Part shown: one piece after another, positions 24,971 through 33,484 of the stretch | Numbering within the stretch: the stretch's first letter is position 1 | Layout: each line of letters opens with the position of its first letter | Source of the DNA: UBA668 sp046086305 | GTDB lineage: Bacteria; Actinomycetota; Acidimicrobiia; Acidimicrobiales; Ilumatobacteraceae | NCBI GenBank assembly: GCA_046086305.1 | Contig: JBJSXI010000007.1 | Location: 1-42,921 of the forward strand | Direction of reading: 5' to 3' | DNA length: 42,921 nt | Program-made: the position numbers and the translations under genes | Notes under the pieces: model-generated | What the model was told of the DNA's origin: nothing | Database searches by the model: none | What the model saw: the letters and a program-made list of their open reading frames with translations, nothing else

Positions 24971-26005
24971 TCAAGCAGTCTGAACGCCGGAAAGGCCGTC
25001 GGGGAACATCGACGGGCACAGTGCCCGCAAGCTTCCGTCGCCCGTGGCCCTGACCACCGCATTGGTGCAGGCACGGGCGAAGACGTCGGCCGCTGCGGCG
25101 AGGAGGTGGTCGCGCCGTGAGGTGTCGACCGACGCCCCGGTGCCGGACGCCAAGGAGAAGATCGTGTCGCCGTCGAAGCTCAGATGGGCGGGTCGGATCG
25201 CCCGGGCGAGACCATCGTGCGCCACGGCAGCGAGGCGGGTGACCTCGCCGGGGGTGAGCGGCGCATCGGTGGCGACGATGCCGATGGTCGTGTTGAGCGC
25301 GGGTCGCGTCGTGGCCAGTGCACTGCGCAGAATCTCGAGCTCGGTCCGCTGCGGCCGGCGCAACCGGTCGTCGCCGCACTCGTAGGGAAGGCCCGACGCC
25401 GGATCGATGACCGAGCCAATGGCATTGACGACGGCGAGGGCAGCGACGGTGTCGCCGTCGATGGTGCGCATCGAGGCGGTGCCGAGACCGCCGGACAAAC
25501 CGCCACAGCGGGTGCCTGTTCCTGCACCGATCGTTCCCTGGGCTGACGGGCGTGGGCGGGCCGCCAGCGCTGCACGCCGCCCGAACGTCGCATCGGGGCG
25601 TTTGGCTGCATCGCCGCCGCGGGCGAGGTCGAACACGACCGCCGTCGGGACGAGCGGTACGACGGCGAACGGTGGATCGCCGACCGCAATGCCGACGCCT
25701 CGTTCCTCGAGGACGGCCATCACCCCGTCGGCGGCGGCGAGGCCGAAGGCGCTGCCGCCCGAGAGACAGATCGCGTGGACGGTCGACAGGGTCGCTCGCG
25801 GGTCGAGCAGGTCAGTCTCACGTGTACCTGGTCCACCGCCACGGACATCGACACCGGCCACGACGCCGAGTGGCGTGAGGACGACGGTCGTGCCGGTTCG
25901 CCAGCCGCGGCCGATCCGGTGGTGGTGGCCGACGGCAACTCCTGCGACATCGGTCAGGCATCCGGCTGGTGATCGGTCGCTCGCCGGGCGGCGTGGAGCG
26001 GACAC
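24971..26005 (-). CDS. P1-family (DmpA/NylC-type) N-terminal nucleophile peptidase
   Basis: The 344-residue protein matches the P1/S58 group of self-cleaving aminopeptidases. LTDVAGVAVGHHHR near the N-terminus, CLSGGSAFGLAAADGVM, and ALNTTIGIVATDAPLT are visible. By analogy with NylC, cleavage would occur between Asn238 and Thr239, exposing Thr239 as nucleophile. Relatives cut N-terminal D- or beta-amino acids, or amide oligomers. GTG 26005 lies 6 nt after a -10 TAGCCT. It is directly upstream of panB on the same strand, which may matter because beta-alanine is a PanC substrate. Confidence 0.9.
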   Translation of the reverse strand: MSAPRRPASDRSPAGCLTDVAGVAVGHHHRIGRGWRTGTTVVLTPLGVVAGVDVRGGGPGTRETDLLDPRATLSTVHAICLSGGSAFGLAAADGVMAVLEERGVGIAVGDPPFAVVPLVPTAVVFDLARGGDAAKRPDATFGRRAALAARPRPSAQGTIGAGTGTRCGGLSGGLGTASMRTIDGDTVAALAVVNAIGSVIDPASGLPYECGDDRLRRPQRTELEILRSALATTRPALNTTIGIVATDAPLTPGEVTRLAAVAHDGLARAIRPAHLSFDGDTIFSLASGTGASVDTSRRDHLLAAAADVFARACTNAVVRATGDGSLRALCPSMFPDGLSGVQTA

Positions 26006-26011
26006 GGGTCG

Positions 26012-26017
26012 AGGCTA
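26012..26017 (-). promoter_or_regulatory. -10 element TAGCCT of the P1 peptidase gene
   Basis: Minus-strand TAGCCT ends 6 nt before GTG 26005. Its expected -35 region (about 26035-26040) coincides with the opposing promoter. Confidence 0.5.
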
Positions 26018-26031
26018 TCCCCGGTGGCCGG

Positions 26032-26037
26032 TAGCGT
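26032..26037 (+). promoter_or_regulatory. -10 element TAGCGT of the LbH acyltransferase gene
   Basis: TAGCGT ends 7 nt before GTG 26045, which therefore is preferred over GTG 26024. Confidence 0.5.
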
Positions 26038-26044
26038 CGCCCCC

Positions 26045-26686
26045 GTGCTCGCACGGCTGCGCTCCCGACTCGGCGCGGCCGCTGGTGAATCGGTCCGCAG
26101 CATGTGGAGTTGGGCACGTCTCGCTGCTGCGATCGGCCCCGACTCTGCCGCCGGTCGTCGGTTCGGTCGATTCGGTACTGGAAGCATCATCTGCTTCCCG
26201 CCCAACACGATCTTCGGTGAGCGCTACATCCACATCGGTGAGGGGACGATGATCGGACCCGATGTCACGCTGTCGGCGGGCATGGTGCCCGGGCAGGAGT
26301 GCCTCAGCGATCCGGTCGTGCGCATCGGTGATCGCTGCCTCATCGGCAAGGGCAGCGGCATCGTCGGACACTTCTCGATCGAGATCGGCGACGACGTGTG
26401 GACCGGTCACCACGTCTACATCACCGATCAGAACCACGGGTACGAGGACGTCGATCGGCCGATCTCGATGCAGTCGCAGCCCGAGCGACCGGTGTCGATC
26501 GGCGCCGGGTCGTGGATCGGGCACGGTGCCGTGGTGCTCCCGGGCGCCCAGATCGGTCGCCATGTCGTGATCGGTGCGAATTCGGTGGTCACCGGTGAGA
26601 TTCCCGACCGCAGTGTCGCCGTCGGTGCGCCAGCGCGGGTGGTGCGCCGGTGGGTCGACGGACAGGGATGGCAGGAGGTCGACTGA
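26045..26686 (+). CDS. left-handed beta-helix (hexapeptide repeat) acyltransferase
   Basis: The protein has about 213 residues. After an N-terminal helical part, repeated hexapeptide turns are visible, for example IHIGEGTMIGPDVTLSAGMV, VRIGDRCLIGKGSGIVGH and VSIGAGSWIGHGAVVLPGAQ. The catalytic-type His occurs in DQNHGYEDVDRPI, as in maltose/serine O-acetyltransferases. It probably acetylates a sugar or polysaccharide precursor in the cytoplasm. GTG 26045 was chosen by promoter position; GTG 26024 would add seven residues. Its 3' end lies 18 bp from a convergent gene. Confidence 0.87.
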   Translation: MLARLRSRLGAAAGESVRSMWSWARLAAAIGPDSAAGRRFGRFGTGSIICFPPNTIFGERYIHIGEGTMIGPDVTLSAGMVPGQECLSDPVVRIGDRCLIGKGSGIVGHFSIEIGDDVWTGHHVYITDQNHGYEDVDRPISMQSQPERPVSIGAGSWIGHGAVVLPGAQIGRHVVIGANSVVTGEIPDRSVAVGAPARVVRRWVDGQGWQEVD

Positions 26687-26704
26687 CCTCGAGCGTGCGG
26701 TGGC

Positions 26705-27274
26705 TCACGGAGCGCGTGTGTTGCCGAGTTCCGTCGGGGGGGAGCATTCGGGGACGTCGTTGCTCTTCACGCCGGCCGTGAAGTCGAACACCACGTTCGA
26801 GACTGGTCCGCCCGCGACGATGGTCTCGGAGTACGGCGATGCGTCGCCGGCGCGGAGTGCGTCGGCATAGCGGCGCCGATCGGCGATGACAAGGCGATAG
26901 TTCTCCTCGAAGACGGCGAGGATCTGACGGTCCCGATCGGTGGCGACCGGGATGGCGACGATCTCGTCGAGCATGTTCTCGACAAGATCAGTGGCCCTGT
27001 CGACGATGTCGGCCCGTTGCCGCATCTGTTCCGGCGTCGGATCGACGATGAAGCCGCCGCTCGTGTCGGTGAGCTGCTGGCGCTCGGTCTGTGCCGCTGC
27101 GCAGACGACTGCGGCACGCTCGCGCCACGACGTGTCCGTCAGGCGGTAGATGCCCTCGTCGTCGGCGGCGAAGAAGTAGTACCCCCACATCAGCGCGACG
27201 AGGACGCAACCGAGGGCGACGAAGGCAACGCCGAGTCGGCTGCGTCGGGGGCGCGTGGGCGTGGCGGTGTTCAT
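26705..27274 (-). CDS. membrane-anchored protein of unknown function
   Basis: I do not recognise this 189-residue protein. A basic start (TRPRRSR) and one TM segment (LGVAFVALGCVLVALMWGYYFF, about residues 14-35) place the rest outside the cell. The outer part is helical and charged, with two cysteines (Cys58 in VVCAAAQ and one in VPECSPP near the end) that could pair. The start overlaps the doxX stop in ATGA, so it is co-translated with DoxX. Similar small one-TM proteins are common in Acidimicrobiia-type genomes, but I cannot name a family. Confidence 0.7.
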   Translation of the reverse strand: MNTATPTRPRRSRLGVAFVALGCVLVALMWGYYFFAADDEGIYRLTDTSWRERAAVVCAAAQTERQQLTDTSGGFIVDPTPEQMRQRADIVDRATDLVENMLDEIVAIPVATDRDRQILAVFEENYRLVIADRRRYADALRAGDASPYSETIVAGGPVSNVVFDFTAGVKSNDVPECSPPTELGNTRAP

Positions 27275-27780
27275 GACGGCGACGGACGATATGAGATGGC
27301 GAGGTGCGCAGCTGCGCTGCTACAGCCGACGGCGATCGTGACGGCTGCCCCCCACCAGTTGTCGAGCCCGATTTCGAGGAGGTGGTCGATCGACCAGCGG
27401 CCGGGTCCTGTCATTCCGATTACGACTGCCGCGGTGATGATCGACGCGCAGTACTCCCATCCCTGGCCGGGGTGGAAGACGAAGAAGCCGACCTTGCGGT
27501 GGGCGACGACGATGGCAACGCACATCACGGACACGATCGCCGCGGCTGCAATTGGGGTGAGCAGTCCGACAGCGAGCAGCCCACCGGCACCGATCTCGGT
27601 GGCTGCCGCCAGCCGGGCCTGGATGTGTGGCCACCGCATGCCGATCGAGGCGAACCACCTCACCGTGCCCTCGATGCCGCCGACGATCTTGTTCACGCCG
27701 TGGGCCGCCAGGAACACACCGAACACGATCCGCAAGAGGGCGATCGCTGCGTCGAACTGGACCGCGTCTGTGTGGGCCAT
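27271..27780 (-). CDS. DoxX-family membrane protein
   Basis: The 169-residue protein has four predicted TM segments: ALLRIVFGVFLAAHGVNKI, IGAGGLLAVGLLTPIAAAAI, VMCVAIVVAH and a last pair around the WWGAAVTIAVG region. The LRIVFGVFLAAHGVNK start and EIGAGGLLAVGLLTP are typical of DoxX/DUF4149-like redox-linked membrane proteins. Mycobacterial DoxX acts with SodA and a thiosulfate transferase in oxidant defence; neither partner is here. ATG 27780 was chosen over GTG 27789 because the latter overlaps the -10 TAGCGT. Confidence 0.88.
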   Translation of the reverse strand: MAHTDAVQFDAAIALLRIVFGVFLAAHGVNKIVGGIEGTVRWFASIGMRWPHIQARLAAATEIGAGGLLAVGLLTPIAAAAIVSVMCVAIVVAHRKVGFFVFHPGQGWEYCASIITAAVVIGMTGPGRWSIDHLLEIGLDNWWGAAVTIAVGCSSAAAHLAISYRPSPS

Positions 27781-27787
27781 GGTGGCC

Positions 27788-27793
27788 ACGCTA
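27788..27793 (-). promoter_or_regulatory. -10 element TAGCGT of the DoxX gene
   Basis: Minus-strand TAGCGT ends 7 nt before ATG 27780. Confidence 0.5.
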
Positions 27794-27845
27794 CGGGGTG
27801 ACTGACGACCCCGCCCATTCGCAGCGACTCGATCGACGCCGGTGG

Positions 27846-27851
27846 TAGAAC
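27846..27851 (+). promoter_or_regulatory. -10-like TAGAAC of the ABC exporter operon
   Basis: TAGAAC ends 8 nt before GTG 27860. The last T is missing, so it is a weaker match. Confidence 0.4.
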
Positions 27852-27859
27852 GAACGATC

Positions 27860-29629
27860 GTGGGGGAGGTCTCGAACGATCGTCAGCGCGGCGGGCGCGC
27901 CGGGGAGGCGATCCGCTTCATCGCAACCCTGGTTCGCCACCATCGAGGCCTGTTCCTCACGGCCGTTGGTGGTGCGGCAGTCTTCGCAGCATGCACCGTT
28001 GCATCGGCGGCGATGGTTCGTCGGGTCACCGACGACCTGATCGATCCACGCTTTCGCACCGGGTCGGTCGGCCGGTCGACAGTTGCAATGGTGCTCGGCC
28101 TGGTCATCCTGATCGGCTTCATACGTGCCGCATCAGTCGTGGTGCGTCGGACATTTGCCGGGCGGACGACGTGGCGCGTCACCGAGGACATCACCGCCGA
28201 GGTGATCGACCGGATCGTGGTTCAACCGACCCCCTGGCACCGCCGCCAGAGCGCCGGTGATCTGATCACGAGGGCAGGTGTCGATGCGGAGGCGGCGACG
28301 GCAGTGCTCGGACCGCTGCCGTTCGCGAGCGGTGTGGTGATTCTGCTCGTGCTCTCGTCGGCATGGCTGCTCGTCACCGACGTCGTTCTCGGTGCCGCGG
28401 CGGTCGCCGTGTTCCCGATCCTCGTCGCAGTCAACATCGGATACCAGCACCGGGTTGACCGCTTCTACGACACAGCCCAGTCGGAACTCGGCGCCCTCAG
28501 TGCAGCCGTGCACGAGAGCTTCGACGGCGTCGTTGTCGTCAAGTCGTTCGGCGCCGAGGATCGTGAGACGGCACGCCTGTCGACGATCGCTGCCCGTCTC
28601 CGAGACGCGCGCCTTGGTGCAGTGCGGCTTCGGAGTCTGTTCGAAGCGATTCTCGATGGCCTGCCCGCTGTCGTCAGTCTGCTGCTCGTGCTGGGCGGTG
28701 CATATCGCGTGAGGGCGGGAGCACTGACCCTCGGCGAACTGACGAGCATGATCTACCTGTTCGCCCTGCTCGTCTTCCCGCTGCGGCTGATCGGATTCGC
28801 CCTGTCTGAACTGCCCCACTCACTCGCAGGGTGGGGCCGGGTCAGATCACTCCTCGACCAGCCGATCGTCGCTGATCCCGTTCGTTCGCTCCAGCCGAGC
28901 GCCGACAACGGCGTTCATCTCGTCGATGTGCACTTCTCCCACGATGGTGAGCGCGAGGTGCTCCGGGGGGTCACGGCGAGTGTTCCCGAGGGCCGAACCG
29001 TGGCGATCGTCGGACCGACCGGCGCAGGAAAGACGACGCTGCTCGACATCGTCGCCGGCGTGGTCGAGGTCGACCAGGGTTCGGTCGCTGTGCCCGTCGG
29101 CCGGGTCTGTCCGGTGTTCCAGGAGCCGTTCCTGCTGTCGGGAACCGTGCTCGACAACATCACGCTCGGGAGTGAGGTCTCGACTGCTGAGGTACGCGTC
29201 GCGCTGAGGACGGCGGAGGCCGACTTCGTCGATGGGCTTCCCGAGGGTCTGCGTACCGAGCTCGGCGAACGCGGAGTGGGGCTTTCCGGCGGACAGCGTC
29301 AACGCATCGCGCTCGCACGCGCCCTCGTGCGGCGGCCGGCGGTGCTGCTCCTCGACGACACCACCTCGGCCTTGGATCCGGCGACCGAGGCCAAGGTGTT
29401 GGCCAACCTGCGACGTGAACTGGTGTCGACGACAGTGATCGCCGTGGCGAGCCGACCGTCGACGATCGCTCTCGCCGACGATGTGTTGTTCCTCGACGCT
29501 GGCACGCTCGTGGCGCACGGCACGCACGACGAGCTGATGCGCGATGTTCCCGAGTATCGCCGGCTCATCGAGGCGTTCGAGCACGACCGTGAGTCGTCCG
29601 ACGGATCAGCAGGTGAGGCGTCACCATGA
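27860..29629 (+). CDS. ABC exporter half-transporter, degenerate nucleotide site
   Basis: This 589-residue protein has an N-terminal six-TM domain (about 20-310) fused to an ATPase (about 345-580). Walker A is GPTGAGKTT (385-393) and the signature LSGGQRQ (475-481) is canonical. Walker B reads LLLLDDTTSALD, so the catalytic Glu is Asp500, and the switch His is Ser531 (VASRPST). That is the pattern of the non-hydrolysing half of heterodimeric exporters such as TM287/288. Its stop overlaps the next gene's ATG (ATGA). Start could also be GTG 27842. The substrate (drug, lipid or peptide) is unknown. Confidence 0.92.
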   Translation: MGEVSNDRQRGGRAGEAIRFIATLVRHHRGLFLTAVGGAAVFAACTVASAAMVRRVTDDLIDPRFRTGSVGRSTVAMVLGLVILIGFIRAASVVVRRTFAGRTTWRVTEDITAEVIDRIVVQPTPWHRRQSAGDLITRAGVDAEAATAVLGPLPFASGVVILLVLSSAWLLVTDVVLGAAAVAVFPILVAVNIGYQHRVDRFYDTAQSELGALSAAVHESFDGVVVVKSFGAEDRETARLSTIAARLRDARLGAVRLRSLFEAILDGLPAVVSLLLVLGGAYRVRAGALTLGELTSMIYLFALLVFPLRLIGFALSELPHSLAGWGRVRSLLDQPIVADPVRSLQPSADNGVHLVDVHFSHDGEREVLRGVTASVPEGRTVAIVGPTGAGKTTLLDIVAGVVEVDQGSVAVPVGRVCPVFQEPFLLSGTVLDNITLGSEVSTAEVRVALRTAEADFVDGLPEGLRTELGERGVGLSGGQRQRIALARALVRRPAVLLLDDTTSALDPATEAKVLANLRRELVSTTVIAVASRPSTIALADDVLFLDAGTLVAHGTHDELMRDVPEYRRLIEAFEHDRESSDGSAGEASP

Positions 29630-31410
29630 GCGAACCGATGAGCAGGTGGAGTGCCGTGGAGACCCTGGGCAAGGGCGTCCGCGCTGCGCCGGCACTGCGC
29701 ACCGGGATCGGCGTGACGTTCGCGCTGGCACTGGTGGGCGCGGCGGGTCGTGTCGTCGTACCGATCGTCGTCCAGATCGCCATCGACCACGGGTTCGCGC
29801 CCGAGGGTGTGCGCGTCGGGCTCATCGCGACCCTCATCGCCGTTGCGGTCGTCGCTGTCGGGGTTGCGACCTGGAGCAATCGCACAGCCGTGCTCCGTCT
29901 GGGTCGTCGGTCGGAGGAGGCGCTCTACACGCTGCGAGTGCGGCTCTTCGAACACATCCACCGCCTGAGCATCGCCGATCACAGTGAGGAGCGAAAGGGT
30001 GCTCTCGTCGCACGAGTGACGAGTGACGTCGAGACCCTCGCAATGTTCTTCCAGTGGGGCGGACTGGCGTGGCTGCTCGACGGCACGCTCATGCTGATGG
30101 TCGCCGCCGTGATGCTCGCCTACGACTGGGTGCTCGCCGTGGTCGCATTCGTCGTTGCGGCTCCGCTCGCGATCGTGCTGCAGCGGGTGCAGCGGCATCT
30201 CGTTCGCGCCTACGACCAGGCGAGGGCGCGTAACGCAGCGGTGATGGGTCACGTCAGCGAACTCGTCTCGGGATCCGAGACGCTGCGCGCCTACGGCGCA
30301 GGCGAGCGGTACGGGCGCAGTGCGAAGCAGGCGAGCCGTGAACGATCCGACTCGTTCATCCGTGCCGGCACGATCGGTGCGTTCTTGTTCCCGTCCGGTG
30401 AGGTGTTCAGCGTGCTCACCGTGTCGGCCGTCGTGACGACAGGTCTCCTGCGCGGTCCGGGGAGCGGGCTGACGGCGGGCGCGATGGTGGGCTTCCTCTT
30501 CCTCACCTATCGCTTCCTCGAGCCGATCGCCGAGTTCACCGAGGTGCTCGATCACACCCAGACCGCCGTGGCAGGGATGCGTCGAGTACTCGGGGTACTC
30601 GAGATCCCGACGGGACCGCCCGAACCCGAGATTGCGACGCCACTTCCGACGGGTCCGCTCGCGGTGACGATCGACCGGGTCGACTTCACCTATCCGACTC
30701 GCAGCGACGAGGACGAGCCACCGGTGCTCCACGACGTCTCGGCCAAGATCCCGGCCGGTCAGCAGGTGGCCCTCGTCGGTGAGACGGGTTCGGGGAAGAC
30801 GACCCTCGGTCGACTCATCGCCCGTCTCGCCGACCCGACGGCGGGCACGGTCCTCGTAGGTGGTGTGCCGCTCACCCGGGTCGCCAACGACGACCTCCGG
30901 CGCCGACTGACGGTGGTGCCCCAGGAGCCCTTCCTCTTCGATGGAACCATCGAGGAGAACCTCCGCTTCGCTCGCCCGGGCCTCAGCCGGGCTGACCTCG
31001 TCGCCGCCATTTCTCGTCTCGACCTCGGCGACTGGCTCGAGGGCCTGCCAGAGGGTCTCGATACCGCGGTCGGACAGCGCGGGGCACAGTTGTCTGCCGG
31101 CGAGCGTCAACTCGTCGCGCTCGTGCGTGCATCCATCGTCGACCCCGATGTCCTCGTGCTCGACGAGGCGACCTCATCGGTCGATGCGCTCACCGAAGTG
31201 CGCCTCACGAGAGCCCTCGAACGGCTCGCTGCCGGACGCACGACGATTGCGATCGCCCACCGTCTGTCGACAGCTGCGCGGGCCGACCGTGTCCTGGTCC
31301 TCGACCACGGTCGCCTCGTCGAGGATGGCGCGCACGAGACACTGGTCGCCGCCGGCGGGGTGTACGCACGGATGTACGAGGCGTGGGTGACGGCCACCAC
31401 GGTCGAATGA
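29626..31410 (+). CDS. ABC exporter half-transporter, catalytic subunit
   Basis: The 594-residue partner has the same TM-ATPase plan. Walker A is GETGSGKTT (385-393), Walker B VLVLDEATSSVD keeps the catalytic Glu514, and the switch His545 is present (IAHRLST). Its signature is LSAGERQ (489-495) instead of LSGGQ. In a heterodimer each site combines the Walker motifs of one subunit with the signature of the other. The degenerate site would therefore pair Asp500/Ser531 of the first protein with this altered signature, while the other site is fully canonical. This fits an asymmetric exporter in the plasma membrane. Confidence 0.94.
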   Translation: MSEPMSRWSAVETLGKGVRAAPALRTGIGVTFALALVGAAGRVVVPIVVQIAIDHGFAPEGVRVGLIATLIAVAVVAVGVATWSNRTAVLRLGRRSEEALYTLRVRLFEHIHRLSIADHSEERKGALVARVTSDVETLAMFFQWGGLAWLLDGTLMLMVAAVMLAYDWVLAVVAFVVAAPLAIVLQRVQRHLVRAYDQARARNAAVMGHVSELVSGSETLRAYGAGERYGRSAKQASRERSDSFIRAGTIGAFLFPSGEVFSVLTVSAVVTTGLLRGPGSGLTAGAMVGFLFLTYRFLEPIAEFTEVLDHTQTAVAGMRRVLGVLEIPTGPPEPEIATPLPTGPLAVTIDRVDFTYPTRSDEDEPPVLHDVSAKIPAGQQVALVGETGSGKTTLGRLIARLADPTAGTVLVGGVPLTRVANDDLRRRLTVVPQEPFLFDGTIEENLRFARPGLSRADLVAAISRLDLGDWLEGLPEGLDTAVGQRGAQLSAGERQLVALVRASIVDPDVLVLDEATSSVDALTEVRLTRALERLAAGRTTIAIAHRLSTAARADRVLVLDHGRLVEDGAHETLVAAGGVYARMYEAWVTATTVE

Positions 31411-31433
31411 CGGTCGGCGAGTTGTCGGGCCTC

Positions 31434-31439
31434 TACGAT
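31434..31439 (+). promoter_or_regulatory. -10 element TACGAT of the histidine phosphatase gene
   Basis: TACGAT ends 10 nt before ATG 31450, giving a leader of only a few bases. Confidence 0.45.
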
Positions 31440-31449
31440 CGACATCCGT

Positions 31450-32130
31450 ATGGAAATCGTCCTTGTTCGACATGGTGAGCCCGAGTGGGTGCGCAACGGC
31501 CTCAACGTGGTCGATCCCCCCCTGACCGAACGGGGGTTGATGCAGGCCGATCGGGTCGGAGAGGTGCTGGGCACGGAGCACTTCGATCACATCGTGGTCT
31601 CGCCGCTGCGGCGAGCCCGACAGACCGTCGCTCCGACGCTGCGGGCCCAGGGACGCAATGAGGTCGTCGAGCCATTCCTCGAGGAGATTCGTGAACCTGA
31701 TTGGCACGGCACGCCGGCGGAGCTTGCCGCTGCCGCGTATGCGGAAGAGCGGTCCCGTCCCGCCGAGGACCGTTGGCACGGTGTGCAGGGCGGCGGCGAG
31801 CCGCCGCGTGAGTTCGTCGAACGCGTGAGATCGGGTGCGACCGAGTTCTTCTCGCGGATCGGTCTGTCGCGAGCCCGCCACACCTTGCCGATGTGGCATG
31901 TGGAGAACCCCGAACTTCGTGTGCTGGTGACCGCGCATGCGGGCACCAACGGCGTGTTGCTGTGTCAACTACTGGGTCTCGATCCGGTGCCGTGGGAATG
32001 GGACCGTTTCGTCACCCACCACGCCTCGATCACCCGACTCTCGAGTATCGAACTCGGCGACGGCCACACCTTCTCGCTGATGCGCCTCAGCGATGTCGAG
32101 CATCTGCCGCGCGACGCGCGAACCCTCTGA
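31450..32130 (+). CDS. histidine phosphatase family protein
   Basis: The 226-residue cytoplasmic protein has the phosphohistidine motif VLVRHGEPEW (His8), the second Arg in VVSPLRRARQT and the late catalytic His in VTAHAGTNG. The family includes phosphoglycerate mutases and many small-molecule phosphatases; the exact substrate cannot be read. An insertion of about 60 residues in the middle holds the acidic region ERSRPAEDRWHGVQGGGEPP. Its stop codon abuts the stop of the P450 gene on the opposite strand with no gap. Confidence 0.9.
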   Translation: MEIVLVRHGEPEWVRNGLNVVDPPLTERGLMQADRVGEVLGTEHFDHIVVSPLRRARQTVAPTLRAQGRNEVVEPFLEEIREPDWHGTPAELAAAAYAEERSRPAEDRWHGVQGGGEPPREFVERVRSGATEFFSRIGLSRARHTLPMWHVENPELRVLVTAHAGTNGVLLCQLLGLDPVPWEWDRFVTHHASITRLSSIELGDGHTFSLMRLSDVEHLPRDARTL

Positions 32131-33384
32131 TCACCACTCGCAGCGGAGTCGCTTGATCCCGTTGATGAAGTTGCTCTGCAGGTAGTCGGGTTCGCCCACG
32201 GTGCGCATCGTCGGCACCCGACGACGGATCTCGTCGAACATCACGGCGATCTCCCGTCGAGCGAGATTCGCACCCAGACAGAAGTGCGGTCCGCCCGCAC
32301 CGAAGCCGACCTGCGGTGGCTGCATCGAGCGCGTGACGTCGAAACGGTGCGGGTCGGTGTAGACGCGTTCATCACGATTTGCCGAGCAGTACCACATGAC
32401 GAGCTTCTGGCCGGCCTCGATCCGTTGGCCCCCGACCTCGGTGTCCTCGGTGGCGGTGCGACGGAAGTGGATCACCGGAGTGGCGAATCGGACGATCTCG
32501 TCGACGGCGGTTCGTGTGTGTGCGTCCCAGTCGTTCCACCACAGGTCGCGCTGATCGGGGTTGCGTGTCAGCTGGTACATGCCGTGGCTGATGGCATTGC
32601 GGGTCGTCTCGTTCCCTGCGACGACGAGCAGGATGAAGAACGACCCGAATTCCTGCGCCGACATGCGCTCGCCGTCGACCTCGGCATTCATCATGATCGA
32701 GGTGAGATCGTCGGTCGGCGAGGCGAGGCGCGCCTCGCCCAGCGCCTGCGCGTACTGGAACAGACCCATGCCGGCATTGACGAGATCGTCGAACGACGAG
32801 GTGAACTCGGGATCACCCACACCGAGGATGGTGTTCGTCCACTGGAAGATCTGGTCCTCGTCCTCGGCAGGGATGCCCATCATCTCGCAGATGATCTGCA
32901 ACGGCAGGGCTGCGGCGACCTCGTGGACGAAGTCGCATGTTCGCTCGGGGAACTGCTCGAGGAGTCGATCGATGACGGAGGTGGCCTTCGAGCGCACGTA
33001 CCCCTCGACACGCGAGATCTCCTTGGGGGTGAAGCCCTTCGAGACGATCGAGCGGAGACGGAAGTGACGGGGATCGTCCATGCTGATCATCGACCCGAAG
33101 AACTCGGAGATCTCGATCGGCAGGTCGCCGATGTTGGTCCCACGGCCGCTGCAGAACAGCTGCGGATTCCGGCTGACGTGCCACACATCGTCGTGGGTGA
33201 CGATGGCCCAGTACCCGGGCCCTCGCGGGAAGGGTGAGTCGGGGAACTCCCACTCGTCCCACCAGCTGATGGGCTGCTCGTCGCGGAGTGTGCGGAATGC
33301 TCCCTCGCGGATCTCCCGCGGGGCGATCCAGAACTCGGGGTCGGAGAGGTGGAACGAGCCGAGGGCGACCTGTGCGGGCGTCAT
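32131..33384 (-). CDS. cytochrome P450, CYP125/CYP142-like
   Basis: The 417-residue P450 has the I-helix oxygen motif VVAGNETTRNA, the ExxR pair in DEIVRFATPVIHFRR and the heme loop FGAGGPHFCLGANLA with Cys369. The C-terminus LQSNFINGIKRLRCEW is very like CYP125 enzymes, which hydroxylate the terminal side-chain carbon of sterols in mycobacteria. The divergent thiolase gene fits side-chain or fatty acyl oxidation. Start ATG 33384 follows a -10 TACGCT by 6 nt. The longer frame to 33645 runs through the thiolase promoter and gene and is rejected. Substrate is inferred only. Confidence 0.93.
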   Translation of the reverse strand: MTPAQVALGSFHLSDPEFWIAPREIREGAFRTLRDEQPISWWDEWEFPDSPFPRGPGYWAIVTHDDVWHVSRNPQLFCSGRGTNIGDLPIEISEFFGSMISMDDPRHFRLRSIVSKGFTPKEISRVEGYVRSKATSVIDRLLEQFPERTCDFVHEVAAALPLQIICEMMGIPAEDEDQIFQWTNTILGVGDPEFTSSFDDLVNAGMGLFQYAQALGEARLASPTDDLTSIMMNAEVDGERMSAQEFGSFFILLVVAGNETTRNAISHGMYQLTRNPDQRDLWWNDWDAHTRTAVDEIVRFATPVIHFRRTATEDTEVGGQRIEAGQKLVMWYCSANRDERVYTDPHRFDVTRSMQPPQVGFGAGGPHFCLGANLARREIAVMFDEIRRRVPTMRTVGEPDYLQSNFINGIKRLRCEW

Positions 33385-33390
33385 GGCGCG

Positions 33391-33396
33391 AGCGTA
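33391..33396 (-). promoter_or_regulatory. -10 element TACGCT of the P450 gene
   Basis: Minus-strand TACGCT ends 6 nt before ATG 33384, with no ribosome site. Confidence 0.5.
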
Positions 33397-33449
33397 CCGG
33401 CGACCGGCAGGTGCATGCCGATCGAGGTCGGTCGGTCTGGCGCGCTCGC

Positions 33450-33480
33450 TACGATCCGCAGGGTCGCCGAGCGAGGAGAG
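33450..33480 (+). promoter_or_regulatory. thiolase promoter -10 (TACGAT) and ribosome site
   Basis: TACGAT (33450-33455) would give a leader of about 23 nt that contains GAGGAGAG (33473-33480) just before ATG 33485. Unlike most neighbours this gene keeps a good Shine-Dalgarno. Confidence 0.45.
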
Positions 33481-33484
33481 AACC

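Noticed and set aside
24942..25379. N-terminal extension of panB to 421 residues
   Set aside because: The extra part runs over the P1 peptidase gene on the same strand in another frame; PanB starts normally at 24941 with AAGGAA upstream.
29299..31110. 603-residue minus-strand frame across both ABC exporter genes
   Set aside because: Low-complexity Arg/Glu/His composition; the plus-strand ATPase motifs are unambiguous.
33385..33484. KstR operator between P450 and thiolase
   Set aside because: I found no TnnAACnnGTTnnA-like palindrome in the intergenic region.
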